DNA from: Kofleriaceae bacterium
GTDB taxonomy: Bacteria; Myxococcota_A; Polyangia; Haliangiales; Haliangiaceae
Direction: 5' to 3'
DNA length: 46,154 bases
Assembly (NCBI GenBank): GCA_024762925.1
Contig: JANTGM010000043.1
Span: 1-46,154 of the forward strand
Shown: positions 33,427 to 45,403 of the stretch, one piece after another
Numbering within the stretch: position 1 is the stretch's first letter
Layout: every line of letters begins with the position of its first letter
Notes under the pieces: model-generated
Told to the model about the DNA's origin: nothing
What the model saw: only the letters and a program-made list of their open reading frames with translations
The model's database searches: none
Translations under genes and position numbers: made by a program

Positions 33427-34596
33427 ATGGCAACCAAACCAATCACGAAGAAACTAGACACCACCAACGAGCGCAGCAAAGCCATTGACTTGGCACTTGG
33501 CGCCATCGAAAAGCAGTTTGGTCGTGGTTCGATCATGCGACTCGACGACTCAACCATCCAAGAGGTCGAGACCTGCCCAACCGGCTCCCTTGGCCTTGAC
33601 ATCGCACTTGGAGTGGGAGGCCTTCCAAAGGGGCGCATCGTCGAGATTTATGGGCCGGAATCCAGTGGTAAGACGACTCTTACGCTACACGCCATTGCAG
33701 AGGCGCAAAAGAAGGGCGGAGTCGCAGCCTTCATTGATGCGGAACACGCACTCGATGTTGGTTACGCACGCAAGCTCGGTGTCAAAACCGATGAGCTTCT
33801 GGTTTCCCAGCCCGACTGCGGTGAGCAGGCACTTGAGATTTGCGACATGTTGGTTCGCTCCAACGCTCTTGACCTCATTGTCGTGGACTCGGTTGCAGCG
33901 CTCACACCACGCAATGAACTTGAAGGGGACATGGGCGACCACCACGTTGGTGCTCATGCTCGACTCATGAGTCAGGCGCTGCGCAAGCTCACGGGAGCCA
34001 TCGCCAAGTCCAAGACAACGGTTATCTTCATCAACCAAATCCGCATGAAGATCGGCGTCATGTTTGGCAGTCCTGAGACTACGACGGGCGGCAATGCACT
34101 CAAATTCTACTGCTCTGTGCGTCTCGACATTCGTCGCATTGGTGCCATCAAGAAAGCCGATGGCGTTATCGGCAACCGCACGAGAGTGAAGGTGGTCAAA
34201 AATAAAGTCGCACCGCCATTCCGAGAGGCTGAGTTCGACATTTTATATGGACAAGGTATCTCGAGAGAGGGCGAACTCATCGACTTTGGAGTTGATGCAG
34301 GCATCATCGATAAGAGCGGCGCATGGCTTAGCTACGGCGATGAGCGCATTGGGCAGGGACGCGACAATGCTCGCAACTTCCTCAAAGAGCATCCCGAGAT
34401 CTACGCAGAGATTGACCGGAAGGTGCTCGCACATTTTGGTATCGGCGAGAAGAAGATCGAGGTGGAGGATCGGGCTGCTGAGAATGCTTCGACTTCCAAG
34501 AGTGCAAAGAGTGCAAAGGACAGCAAGGGTAAAGCTGGCACTCCTACCAAGGCTGTCCCTGCCAAAGGTAGCGGTCGCAACGCGCGCCCATCGTAA
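33427..34596 (+). CDS. recA: Recombinase RecA
   Basis: 389 residues from ATG 33427, preceded by GGAG; the frame opens at 33298, but the extension has no RecA similarity. Walker A, GPESSGKT, lies at about residues 76-83 and Walker [11 protein letters not shown], near 152. The MRLDD start-region motif, [14 protein letters not shown] and the [10 protein letters not shown] region are as expected. The C-terminal tail is Lys/Ser/Ala-rich and longer than in E. coli. RecA performs homologous strand exchange and activates the SOS response. No LexA-type operator was recognised in the 140 bp upstream. Confidence 0.98.
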   Translation: MATKPITKKLDTTNERSKAIDLALGAIEKQFGRGSIMRLDDSTIQEVETCPTGSLGLDIALGVGGLPKGRIVEIYGPESSGKTTLTLHAIAEAQKKGGVAAFIDAEHALDVGYARKLGVKTDELLVSQPDCGEQALEICDMLVRSNALDLIVVDSVAALTPRNELEGDMGDHHVGAHARLMSQALRKLTGAIAKSKTTVIFINQIRMKIGVMFGSPETTTGGNALKFYCSVRLDIRRIGAIKKADGVIGNRTRVKVVKNKVAPPFREAEFDILYGQGISREGELIDFGVDAGIIDKSGAWLSYGDERIGQGRDNARNFLKEHPEIYAEIDRKVLAHFGIGEKKIEVEDRAAENASTSKSAKSAKDSKGKAGTPTKAVPAKGSGRNARPS

Positions 34597-34636
34597 AGAT
34601 CGCTTAGCATGGGAGCACGGTGAATACCTGCTTGCT

Positions 34637-35182
34637 TCAAACTCGCAGCGTCATGGAGATGTCGGTAATAGACTGTCCATCGACGCGAAAGCGATCTTGA
34701 GTTGTCCCGACTTCGGAGAAGCCAAGGGATTTGTAGAGTCGCACCGCACCAGAATTGTTCGCAAAGACGCCAAGGTCAATCCAAACAATTGATGGCTGTT
34801 CTCTCGCCCAGTCGATGCAAGTTTGCATGAGGGCGCGACCAAACCCCTCACGCCGATAGTCGCGCTCCACTGCAAGGCCCACCGTACAGCGATGAAGTCC
34901 GGTGGGCAGGCGGCCGGCGTGCAGCTCAACGTGGCCAATGATGCGGTCTGCGCCGCGCAGCCCCCAAGAGCGACGCCAGCCCGCCTCGGTCGTAGCTTTG
35001 CCCCAAGCAGAAAGACGCGTCTCTCGAGCTTTCTCCTCCTCGAAAACGTAGTCGCGGCCATAGGGGCTGTTGACAGGATCTCCGTTTCGCCCCGACTGTG
35101 CCGCCGACGCGATGAAGTGCTCAATGAGGGAGTTGAGATCGGCCGGACCGAGGGCCACGATGCTGGCGTTAGCAGCCGTCAT
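34637..35182 (-). CDS. GNAT-family N-acetyltransferase
   Basis: 181 residues from ATG 35182; the frame opens at 35242, but the extra residues do not fit the fold. The acetyl-CoA motif A reads VERDYRREGFGRALMQ (R-x-x-G-x-G), and the C-terminal NNSGAVRLYKSLGFSEVG is the classical GNAT ending. The substrate is unknown. The gene converges on recA (gap 40 bp) and diverges from the HDOD gene. Confidence 0.9.
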   Translation of the reverse strand: MTAANASIVALGPADLNSLIEHFIASAAQSGRNGDPVNSPYGRDYVFEEEKARETRLSAWGKATTEAGWRRSWGLRGADRIIGHVELHAGRLPTGLHRCTVGLAVERDYRREGFGRALMQTCIDWAREQPSIVWIDLGVFANNSGAVRLYKSLGFSEVGTTQDRFRVDGQSITDISMTLRV

Positions 35183-35284
35183 TGCTGGCTTTCTTCGTAC
35201 AGAGCCTATGCATAGAGCCTCGATACCACACCTTGCCATCAACTATTGCTGGAGCTGACCGAAGGATCTACGCAGGAGGTATCG

Positions 35285-36199
35285 ATGCAGTTTACGTTGA
35301 TGGAACGGATGTGGTTTGCGGATTTTGAGGATGACGAGGCCGAGGAAAAGGCCGCTGAGTCGCTTGCTGCGACGGTTGGGCAGCTTCGAGGAGTGCTACC
35401 TGTGCCCGATGTGGCTGCAAAACTCGTCTCCATGGTGAACGACCCCGACTACAAGACCTCCGACATCTCGGATCTCATTACTACAGATGCGGGACTCTCT
35501 TCGCGAATCCTGCGCGTCATCAATTCACCGAGCTACTCACTGCGAAGCGAGTGCAAATCAATTTCTCACGCGGTTGTCTTGCTTGGCGCAAAGACGGTTC
35601 GAGAAACCGCCGTGGCACTGGCGCTGCTCGGCGTCTTTGATGACAAGACTGGCTACGGAGAACTTCTCTTACAACACTCATCGATGGTTGGTGGTCTTGC
35701 AAACAAGCTAGCGACTCGCGTGTCACAACTGCACGATATCGACGTCTATAGCTGCGCACTCCTTCACGACATTGGCAAGCTTCTGCAACTTCAGGCTGAT
35801 GAGTCCTATGTCGAATTGCTCAAGAGTTGCGACGGTGCGGATCAGGTTCATGCCAAGGAACGGGAGCTGTACGGTTATGATCACGCCGTGCTCGCAGGCC
35901 ACGTGCTAGCCGAATGGAACATTCCCGAGCCACTGCCAACGGCGATTGCGTGGCATCACAAACCACAGCGTGCAATTGAAGCCAACGATCAAACGACGGC
36001 GATTATTGCTGCGGTTCGCATTGCTGACCAGCTGGCATACGCATTGACCCGCGATGAGGTTTCGATGGAAGAGACAATTCGCGCTGTGGTTCAAGATCCT
36101 TGCGCGGAATACCTGGGACTCTCCCTTGCGGATCTCCAGGACCTTTGGCCCGAACTCGTCGACATCTGCAGTGATGACGATCTGAGTTTCGCCGCGTAA
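35285..36199 (+). CDS. HDOD-domain regulatory protein
   Basis: 304 residues from ATG 35285, with a perfect AGGAGG at 35274-35279; the frame is open from a TTG at 35246. The central part matches the HDOD domain (LPVPDVAAKLVSMVNDP, ITTDAGLSSRILRVINS, SISHAVVLLGAKTVRETAVALALL, CALLHDIGKLL, AIAWHHKP). HDOD proteins are HD-related but usually lack phosphodiesterase activity and act in signalling. Here an HD pair is visible in LLHDIGK, so residual metal binding is possible. No other domain is fused. A cluster of hairpins lies downstream. Confidence 0.92.
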   Translation: MQFTLMERMWFADFEDDEAEEKAAESLAATVGQLRGVLPVPDVAAKLVSMVNDPDYKTSDISDLITTDAGLSSRILRVINSPSYSLRSECKSISHAVVLLGAKTVRETAVALALLGVFDDKTGYGELLLQHSSMVGGLANKLATRVSQLHDIDVYSCALLHDIGKLLQLQADESYVELLKSCDGADQVHAKERELYGYDHAVLAGHVLAEWNIPEPLPTAIAWHHKPQRAIEANDQTTAIIAAVRIADQLAYALTRDEVSMEETIRAVVQDPCAEYLGLSLADLQDLWPELVDICSDDDLSFAA

Positions 36200-36229
36200 G
36201 CGTTTGGCGCTGTACATATATTTGTCAGG

Positions 36230-36399
36230 TGCCCACGAGATGGGCAGGTCTACGCGGCAGACGAGACGATCTCAGCACGATCTTGGGAACCGAACTCGTT
36301 GAATGAACTATGGAGGTGGAGGCACCAACGCCTCGGTGCCTCTTACAGCCACCGAGTCGCCTCATCGTGCTAGCCCACGGACTGGCTACTGAGTCCGTG
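36230..36399. other. Cluster of three strong hairpins between the HDOD gene and cutA
   Basis: TGCCCA-CGAGA-TGGGCA (36230-36246), GAGGCACC/GGTGCCTC with an 8-base loop (36319-36342) and CACGGACT/AGTCCGTG with an 8-base loop (36376-36399) are all perfect. The genes on either side converge, so one or more may terminate both transcripts, but none is followed by a T-run on either strand. The rest of the 240-bp gap holds no gene. Confidence 0.5.
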
Positions 36400-36439
36400 C
36401 CAATAATCGGTACCGTGCATGCCGAGACTCAATTGCGAC

Positions 36440-39107
<2,668 letters not shown>

Positions 39108-39109
39108 CA

Positions 39110-40000
39110 ATGTCTGAAACGCCTCCTGTTAAGAAAAAGACCAAGCGGATCAAGAAACTCGAAGTGATGGTCGCAGAGACCATCCGCGAGACGCATGACA
39201 CCACAACGCTGCTCCTCTTTTCGGGAAACGACATCCTGGACTACAAGCCTGGTCACTTCTGTACCATCGATCCGCATCAGTTTGATGGCTTGGAGCGATG
39301 GGGCAGGTTTCTTGAGTATCAGAAAGGCAAGAAGGAAAAACCTCGCGCCTACTCCCTGGCTTCCTCACCGCATGAGAAATACCTCGCTGTGACGATCAAA
39401 GAGGAGCGATACATTCCAGGCAAGACCAAGTACCCACCGCTACTCTCGCCAATCCTCGTGCGACGCATACCCCGCGGAACACGCATGGAAATAACCGGCT
39501 TCACAGGGCCGTACTACTTGCCTGACGACATTGAGAGCCGAACCGATCACATCGTTCACATCTGTGCCGGCTCCGGTTTCGTTCCAAACTGGAGCATCAT
39601 CAAGTACGCCCTGCACAAGAATCTCAACGTGCGTCACACCCTCATCTATGGCAACCGCTCGTGGGAGGATGTCATCTACCGCCACGCACTTGAAGATCTT
39701 CGCTCCGAGCACCCCGACAAGCTCAAGGTTGTGCACGCTCTAAGCCGTGAGCCCGACGCTGAGTCTCATGGTCCGCATGTCCATGCAGGACGGGTGAATG
39801 CCGAACTCATCAACAAGTATGTTGAGGACCCGAGCGCCGCAGAAGTGTTCGCCTGCGGTCCCGCGCTCAGCAAGTGGGACAAGCTGCAAGCCAAGGAGAC
39901 AGGCGAGGAGCTAACGCCTCGCTTCATGGAGTCTGTGGTGGCTGCGATTGAGAGCGTGGGCGTGCCAAAGAAGCGTCTGCACCTTGAAAGCTACGGTTAG
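39110..40000 (+). CDS. FNR-type flavin oxidoreductase
   Basis: 296 residues. The FAD-binding motif RAYSLASSP is near residue 80, and the pyridine-nucleotide motif ICAGSGFVPN near residue 150, followed by a Cys-containing ACGPALS and a C-terminal LHLESYG. There is no 2Fe-2S domain, so an external ferredoxin or flavodoxin must be the partner. It lies directly behind isocitrate dehydrogenase (2-bp gap), a coupling that suggests NADPH from that enzyme is used to reduce an electron carrier, or the reverse. A ferredoxin-NADP reductase is the most likely identity; an oxygenase reductase component is an alternative. Confidence 0.88.
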   Translation: MSETPPVKKKTKRIKKLEVMVAETIRETHDTTTLLLFSGNDILDYKPGHFCTIDPHQFDGLERWGRFLEYQKGKKEKPRAYSLASSPHEKYLAVTIKEERYIPGKTKYPPLLSPILVRRIPRGTRMEITGFTGPYYLPDDIESRTDHIVHICAGSGFVPNWSIIKYALHKNLNVRHTLIYGNRSWEDVIYRHALEDLRSEHPDKLKVVHALSREPDAESHGPHVHAGRVNAELINKYVEDPSAAEVFACGPALSKWDKLQAKETGEELTPRFMESVVAAIESVGVPKKRLHLESYG

Positions 40001-40060
40001 CCTGGCCCCAGGCGGTCTCGGCTCTCCTCGCAATCCAGGCAGTGCCAGGTGTTGGGCGAG

Positions 40061-41311
40061 CTACTTGGCTGCCGCTGCGGCGCCCGTGTTTGCTTTGACG
40101 CCGGCGTCGTCTAAGGGTTCTTCTGAGGCTGGCTCGTTGGCAGCCTCGGAGACAACAGCGGTTGCGGGTGCTTTGGCAACGTGAGCTGGGAGGCGGCGCT
40201 CCGGAAGGACGAGCTTGCCCGGCTGCACGACGCCACCTTTCCTTGGAATCTTGTAGGTGCGACCCGCATAGATGCGATTGGAGCGCAGCTTGTTGGCCTT
40301 GCGAAGCGTCTTTACGTCGGTCTTGAACTTTTTGGCAATGCGATTGAGGCTGTCACCGCGCTTTACTTTGTACTTCTTAAAGTAGGTCGGCGGCTTTATC
40401 TTGTTGTGTTTAAGAAGCGCTTTGTACACGCGTCGACCTGTCTCTTGCGCGATCGGGTTGTAGTAGCGAATGTGCAAATGCGTTTGGTGCCCCTCTTCGT
40501 GAAGAACGAGTGGACGGAGGTTTGTCGTCGGACCGCCAAACACTTGGTCGAGCCATTCTTCACTCTCACCAAGTTCAGTCGCGTAGCTGCGTAGCGTCGC
40601 TTGGATCTTTCGGTCCAAGAAAATTGCTTCCACATCGGTTTCGGTGATCGTAACTTTAAGAAGTGCCCAGGTTCGTGGCACATCAAGATTCTTGGCGTTG
40701 GCTTTCGAATACCAGGCGCTACCGTCAAGGTAGTAGAAGCCCAGGTCTACGTCGCGTCCAGATTGGTGGCTAAGGTGCGGCGCGATATGCCCACCATTGG
40801 CACGACTGATATCACCGATGTTGATGTCGGGCGTGTCGGGGTACATCTCTCGAACGCGTCGGATGGTGTGGGAAAGGTAGTCGATCGTTTCTTGGGTGCC
40901 CCACGTCTCACGCGGATTGACGACTCTCCATCCTGGCTCAGACTTCATTTGAACGGCACCAAAGAGTGCACCGCGATTTGTTCTTCCAAGCGATGCTGGC
41001 CCCAGCTCGGTTTCATCCCGGAGAAGCATAGCTTCAAGTTCGCTGTTGCTAAGTTCGGCGAGTGGATGTGGCTTTCGCTCAGGTGCAGCGGGTGGCAAGT
41101 CACCCGAAATCGTGTCGAGGTTTACATCGTCGGTCTGGACGCTCGCGTTCGCGTATTCGCCACTTTCGCCAGCCGACGACCCACTCTCTTCAAATGCGTG
41201 TCCTTCAACGGCAGGCTCGTTGGGACCAATGACATTACGGGCACCGCATGCCTGCAAGGATGTGGCGAGCAGCGTGGTGAAGAGAACGGTGAGCAGAGTC
41301 GAGTAGCGCAC
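40061..41311 (-). CDS. MepA-like penicillin-insensitive murein endopeptidase lipoprotein with LysM domain
   Basis: 416 residues, GTG start, lipobox SLQAC. Residues about 95-300 match peptidase family M74 (MepA): GDISRANGGHIAPHLSHQSG, DVDLGFYY and HEEGHQTHLHIRYYNP, including the metal-ligand His and Asp residues. A LysM domain follows (about 315-360), with KRGDSLNRIAKKF and NRIYAGRTYKIP. It cleaves D-Ala-meso-DAP cross-links of peptidoglycan. LysM should hold it to the wall, and the acidic linker and Ala-rich tail are typical of lipoproteins. It is divergent from the nitronate monooxygenase gene. Confidence 0.93.
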   Translation of the reverse strand: MRYSTLLTVLFTTLLATSLQACGARNVIGPNEPAVEGHAFEESGSSAGESGEYANASVQTDDVNLDTISGDLPPAAPERKPHPLAELSNSELEAMLLRDETELGPASLGRTNRGALFGAVQMKSEPGWRVVNPRETWGTQETIDYLSHTIRRVREMYPDTPDINIGDISRANGGHIAPHLSHQSGRDVDLGFYYLDGSAWYSKANAKNLDVPRTWALLKVTITETDVEAIFLDRKIQATLRSYATELGESEEWLDQVFGGPTTNLRPLVLHEEGHQTHLHIRYYNPIAQETGRRVYKALLKHNKIKPPTYFKKYKVKRGDSLNRIAKKFKTDVKTLRKANKLRSNRIYAGRTYKIPRKGGVVQPGKLVLPERRLPAHVAKAPATAVVSEAANEPASEEPLDDAGVKANTGAAAAAK

Positions 41312-41427
41312 GGGGCTTCACCCTACAAAATCGCGTGCTCTGATGCGAGAAAATGCACTTTTCCAAGATGTCGCATCGCAAGTTTTGTGAGCTTGCAGAG
41401 ACCGCAATTCCTGCGTAGCGTGCGGCC

Positions 41428-42423
41428 ATGACTGTTGCCTCGGAAGCCTTCACTCAGAGCGTTGGCATTGAGCTTCCGTTGATCTGCGGCGCGATGTATC
41501 CATGCTCCAATCCAGAGCTCGTCGCCGCTGCCTCCGAAGCGGGCGGAATCGGCATTATTCAGCCAATTAGCATTACCTACGTGCACGGCCTGGGGCTGCA
41601 GGACGGCATTCGACGAATTCGCCAGCTGACGGACAAGCCAGTGGGATTTAACGCTCTCATCGAGAAAAGCTCCAGACTCTATGAAGATCGAATGCGCAAA
41701 TGGGTGGGCATCGCGTTGGACGAAGGTATTCGCTTCTTTGTGACAGCACTCGGCGATCCCGCTTGGGTCGTCGAGATGGTGCATGAACGTGGCGGCCTTG
41801 TGTATCACGATGTCACCAATATGAGATGGGCCGAACGAGGTCTGCGCAGCGGGGTTGATGGGCTGATTTGCGTAAACAATCGTGCTGGTGGGCATGCCGG
41901 TGATCAGGCCCCAGAGCAGCTCTACGAAGAACTCTCAACCCTTGGCGTACCCTTGGTGTGTGCTGGTGGAGTCGGGGGCCCCGAAGACTTTGTGCAGCGA
42001 CTTGAGATGGGCTACTCCGCTGTGCAGATGGGTACTCGGTTTATCGCAACACGCGAGTGCCAAGCGCACGATGACTACAAACAGGCAATCTGCCGAGCGC
42101 AAGAGCGGGACATCGTCTTAACGGAACGCATCTCCGGCATCCCGGTTTCGGTGATCAAGACGCCTTACATCGAGGCACTTGGGCTGCGTGCCACAGGCAT
42201 CGAGAAGAAGCTTCTTCGCAATCCAAAAACCAAGCACTACATGCGCCTGGCGTATCAGCTCAAGTCAGTTTGGCAACTCAAGCGCGCGTCCCTACGAGGC
42301 GCTAGCTACAAGGACTTCTTCCAAGCGGGCAAGAGCGTGGACAGCGTGCACGAGATTGAACCTGTGCATGTGATCGTGCAGCGCTTTCGAGAAGCCATGT
42401 TGCCTGCACCCAATGCGAGCTAG
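41428..42423 (+). CDS. Nitronate monooxygenase-family flavoprotein
   Basis: 331 residues. The FMN-binding TIM barrel of the nitronate monooxygenase/2-nitropropane dioxygenase family is readable: PLICGAMYPCSNPELVAA, the catalytic-type His in NNRAGGHAGD, CAGGVGGPEDF and QMGTRFIATREC. The family oxidises nitronates, but several members have other enoyl-type substrates, so the substrate stays open. The gene is followed by a repeat region. Confidence 0.9.
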   Translation: MTVASEAFTQSVGIELPLICGAMYPCSNPELVAAASEAGGIGIIQPISITYVHGLGLQDGIRRIRQLTDKPVGFNALIEKSSRLYEDRMRKWVGIALDEGIRFFVTALGDPAWVVEMVHERGGLVYHDVTNMRWAERGLRSGVDGLICVNNRAGGHAGDQAPEQLYEELSTLGVPLVCAGGVGGPEDFVQRLEMGYSAVQMGTRFIATRECQAHDDYKQAICRAQERDIVLTERISGIPVSVIKTPYIEALGLRATGIEKKLLRNPKTKHYMRLAYQLKSVWQLKRASLRGASYKDFFQAGKSVDSVHEIEPVHVIVQRFREAMLPAPNAS

Positions 42424-42645
42424 TGCCTGATGCATTGACATTGACATTGACCAAGCAAACTCGATTCTTCGCTCGCTGGCCGCCTTGCTCATCATTGTTC
42501 ATCGGTCACTTGCCCCACGGGGGAAGGAAGGAGCTGAGCCCCGAAGAGCGCTGGCCCTGCCAGCGCGTCCAGAGGGCAAGAAAGCGAGCGAGAGGCTCGG
42601 GCCCTCATACTTGGTCAGTGGTTATGAGATACGCTCTAGCTAGGT
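42424..42645. repeat. Repeat-rich intergenic region with diverged copy of the terminal repeat
   Basis: Three units of CATTGA-C begin it (42434-42452). TCATTGTTCATCGGTCACTTGCC near 42492 is a diverged relative of the 172-bp repeat at 93 and 265. GCGCTGG-CCCTG-CCAGCGC (42548-42566) is a perfect hairpin and may terminate the upstream gene. Bases 42600-42635 match 45837-45872 in inverted orientation at 32 of 36 positions, and GAGATACGCTCTAG (42626-42639) recurs exactly at 45978-45991. No gene is supported. Confidence 0.75.
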
Positions 42646-43320
42646 ATGCCAATGATGTTTTACAAGTCCTATGATTCCTTGCTGTGTGCTCTTGTCGTTT
42701 GTGGAGGTGCACTCTTGAGCAGTGCCGGCTGCAGTGCTGGCGACTCCGAATCGTCTACAGATGCTGGCTCGGACGCTGGCGCTTCGGTAGATGCGGGTGA
42801 TGTTCTGGGCGCCGATGCGCAGGACGGCTTGCCCAATAGCTGCACCGGTGACTGCGCCACAATGAGTCTTGTTGCGACGTTTGGCGGCACAACGCGAAAC
42901 TTCGACCGGGCGTTCTTTGGGCTCACCTCTCCGCAAAAGTCTGAGAGCGGTGATTGGGAGGTGTACATCGAGAACGGTGCTGGTGACGACGATCAGTGTC
43001 CGACCATGAAGTCACCAACGCCCGACTTCTTGCTGCTGCTTGCGGGGATGCCGCTTGCGACGTTGGATCCAGGCCCCATAACGGCAACTGCCAACCTTCT
43101 CGATTTTGAGGGCGACCTGCTCACAAAGGCGATTCGCGAAGAGGCCACCTCGAATACTGTGACTTGGGCTGGTTACGATCCCTGCATTGCTTGTGCAGAA
43201 GGCACCGAACCGGATCGGCCAAGTCGAATGGTTGCGGTTGATATTGAAGCGACGTTTGCCAGTGGAACGATTTCCGGGCACAGCTATGCGACGCACTGTG
43301 ACAGCCTCGACGATCTATAG
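42646..43320 (+). CDS. Lipoprotein of unknown function with acidic low-complexity linker
   Basis: 224 residues; ATG codons at residues 3 and 4 are alternative starts. The lipoprotein signal ends SSAGC. The mature protein begins with an Asp/Ala/Gly-rich stretch (about 30-65) common in outer-membrane lipoproteins of this group, then a globular part with paired cysteines (CTGDC, DDDQC, PCIAC, THC). No family is recognised. It lies directly after the repeat region and before sohB. Confidence 0.78.
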   Translation: MPMMFYKSYDSLLCALVVCGGALLSSAGCSAGDSESSTDAGSDAGASVDAGDVLGADAQDGLPNSCTGDCATMSLVATFGGTTRNFDRAFFGLTSPQKSESGDWEVYIENGAGDDDQCPTMKSPTPDFLLLLAGMPLATLDPGPITATANLLDFEGDLLTKAIREEATSNTVTWAGYDPCIACAEGTEPDRPSRMVAVDIEATFASGTISGHSYATHCDSLDDL

Positions 43321-43365
43321 CGTCTAGCGCCACTGCTGCTCGTTGGTCGTATATGCTGCGCCGGC

Positions 43366-44427
43366 ATGGAATACCTCTACGACTACGGTCTCTTTCTCGC
43401 AAAGTCCATCACCATTGTCGCGGCGACGTTGGCGATCGTCGGGGGCGTTGTGGCGGTGATAGTGCGACAGCGGAAGCCTGCCAAGGCCAAACTAAAAATC
43501 GTGCATCTCAACAAACGCTATGAGGACATGGAAAAGAGCCTCTCGTCTGCGTTGGCATCGGACGCAGATCTTCGCCTGCTGGACAAAGCCGACCGCAAGA
43601 GTCACAAGCTCGAAGCTAAGGGGGCTAAGAAAAAGGCCAAGAAGAAAGGCGCCCTAGCGGAGTCGGAGACCGGGCGTGCTCGAGTCTTCGTTCTAGACTT
43701 TGATGGCGATGTTCGCGCAACGGCTGTAGCTTCGTTGCGGGAGGAAATCACTGCTGTACTCACCGTTGCGACTGCTAGCGACGAAGTGCTTGTGACGCTT
43801 GAGAGCGGTGGAGGCTTGGTGCACTCGTACGGATTGGCCGCTTCGCAGCTTCAGCGTGTTCGCAATGCTGGAGTGCCACTTACCATCGCCGTCGACAAGG
43901 TCGCAGCAAGTGGCGGCTACATGATGGCTTGTGTTGCAAACAAGCTGCTCGCAGCACCGTTCGCGTATGTCGGATCCATTGGCGTTGTGATGCAAATGCC
44001 CAACGTCAACAAGGTTCTCAAGAAGCACAACGTCGATTACGAAATGCTCTACGCAGGTCAGTACAAGCGCACGCTAACCGTCTTTGGGGAAAACACCGAG
44101 GAGGGGCGTGAGAAGATGCAGGCTGACCTCGAGGACACCCACTTGCTCTTCAAAGAGTTCATCGTGAGCCTGAGACCCGACCTGGATATCGAGAAAGTGG
44201 CCACAGGCGAGACTTGGCCGGGAACTCGCGCACTCGACCTTGGCCTCGTTGATGAGCTGAGCACCAGCGATGACTATCTGATGTCACGCCGCAAAGATGC
44301 CGACCTCCTGAAGATTAGCTACACGGAGCGGAAGGGAATGGTGTCATCTCTCTCTTCCCTAATGTCGATGGGCCTGGGACAACGAGACAAGCTCGAGCGT
44401 GATCGCAGCGCTCAGCAGTTTCGCTAG
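43366..44427 (+). CDS. sohB: SohB-like inner-membrane S49 serine protease
   Basis: 353 residues. One N-terminal membrane helix (about 12-34) is followed by a Lys-rich cytoplasmic or periplasmic linker (about 70-97). The S49 catalytic pair is visible: serine in KVAASGGYMMACVAN (about residue 183) and lysine in GQYKRTLTVFG (about 234). LNSGGG-like VTLESGGGLVHSYG fits the ClpP-like fold. It degrades signal peptides or membrane proteins. It is convergent with bolA, with a gap of 5 bp. Confidence 0.93.
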   Translation: MEYLYDYGLFLAKSITIVAATLAIVGGVVAVIVRQRKPAKAKLKIVHLNKRYEDMEKSLSSALASDADLRLLDKADRKSHKLEAKGAKKKAKKKGALAESETGRARVFVLDFDGDVRATAVASLREEITAVLTVATASDEVLVTLESGGGLVHSYGLAASQLQRVRNAGVPLTIAVDKVAASGGYMMACVANKLLAAPFAYVGSIGVVMQMPNVNKVLKKHNVDYEMLYAGQYKRTLTVFGENTEEGREKMQADLEDTHLLFKEFIVSLRPDLDIEKVATGETWPGTRALDLGLVDELSTSDDYLMSRRKDADLLKISYTERKGMVSSLSSLMSMGLGQRDKLERDRSAQQFR

Positions 44428-44432
44428 CGACT

Positions 44433-44741
44433 CTACTTTCCATTGCCGCCGAGGCAGTCGGGACTCTGTGCCAGCTCGTCGTCTTTGGTCCACTCGCTCG
44501 GCGCATAGGTGTGGAGTGCAAGGGCGTGAATGCCGTGCTTGCTCATATCGACGACTGCGTTCACGGACCGATGACGTGCAATGAGAGGCTTGCCCTCAAA
44601 CGCCTCGCACACCAGGACCACCTTGAAGTGGGACTCGGAACCCGGAGCCACATTGTGCATGTGGCTCTCGTTTACAACTTCGATATGCGTAGGTTGGAAC
44701 TCTTGTTCCAGCGCTACTTCTAGTGTTTCTGCGAGGTTCAT
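44433..44741 (-). CDS. bolA: BolA-family protein
   Basis: 102 residues. ALEQEFQPTHIEVVNES, SHFKVVLVCEAFEGKPLIARHRSVN and HGIHALALHTYAP are the standard BolA KH-like motifs, with the conserved His for cluster or metal binding. BolA proteins work with monothiol glutaredoxins and Fe-S carriers. It follows nfuA by 10 bp on the same strand, supporting a joint role in Fe-S delivery. Confidence 0.93.
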   Translation of the reverse strand: MNLAETLEVALEQEFQPTHIEVVNESHMHNVAPGSESHFKVVLVCEAFEGKPLIARHRSVNAVVDMSKHGIHALALHTYAPSEWTKDDELAQSPDCLGGNGK

Positions 44742-44751
44742 GGTCTAGGAA

Positions 44752-45330
44752 TTAGTAGTAGGGGTTTTCGCCAGAGCCATGGTCGGTCGCATCTACGATC
44801 TGAAGGATCTCTGGGATGACTTCCTTGACGCGAGCCTCTACGCCTTCTTGTAGGGTCGCACCGGCCTGGCCACACCCTTGACAACCACCACCCATGTGAA
44901 CTTTGGCGATGCCATCTGTGTAGTCGACCAAGACAATCACGCCACCGTGTGCCGCAATGCCCGGATTGATTTCGTCTTCGAGAAGCTTTTGAAACCTGGC
45001 GGCGATTGGATCAGCCCAACGCTTGTAACGGAGGTCGTTGGGATTGATAAATTTGAAGCCTTCGCTTGCACCACTCTGCAGGTAGTCGATGGTTGCTCCA
45101 TCAATGAGTGTGACGCTACTTGGAGAAATCCAAAACCGAACTTTGCCTGCTTGCACCTCCACATCGTCTTCGCCTAGATCTTCTGGTGACACAATCTCAA
45201 GCTCGTAGTGCAAGGATACGGGGCCGCTCTTCTGCACGGCAAGGCGAATGCCTGCATCGGCTGGCTCTTCTGCGAGCGCGGCTGAGAACTTATCTTGAGC
45301 GATGTCGGTAACTGTGATTTCTGGCGTCAT
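44752..45330 (-). CDS. nfuA: NfuA-like Fe-S cluster carrier
   Basis: 192 residues from ATG 45330; a TTG at 45342 is an alternative start. The N-terminal half is an A-type carrier-like (HesB) domain whose cysteines are lost (LQSGASEGFKF), as in NfuA. The C-terminal NifU domain keeps the CxxC that binds the cluster (GGGCQGCGQAG, C150 and C153). NfuA passes [4Fe-4S] clusters to target enzymes, and this window encodes several such proteins. It is co-directional with bolA. Confidence 0.95.
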   Translation of the reverse strand: MTPEITVTDIAQDKFSAALAEEPADAGIRLAVQKSGPVSLHYELEIVSPEDLGEDDVEVQAGKVRFWISPSSVTLIDGATIDYLQSGASEGFKFINPNDLRYKRWADPIAARFQKLLEDEINPGIAAHGGVIVLVDYTDGIAKVHMGGGCQGCGQAGATLQEGVEARVKEVIPEILQIVDATDHGSGENPYY

Positions 45331-45403
45331 GGGAAAGCCCAAACCTTAGGTCTGTGCCTTCTGGCTACCACACTGGAGGCCTCGCGAATAGCTTTGCTTC
45401 TGG

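Noticed and set aside
27080-34640. Recurrent peptide-like stretch DEYLLA/GEYLLA in three non-coding places
   Set aside because: The DNA similarity is limited to about 15 bases and no start, stop or family is shared; it may be a trace of a dispersed repeat but cannot be supported.
36200-36439. Possible tRNA or structured RNA because of dense hairpins
   Set aside because: No cloverleaf, TPsiC-like GGTTCGAATC block or CCA end could be found; kept only as hairpins.
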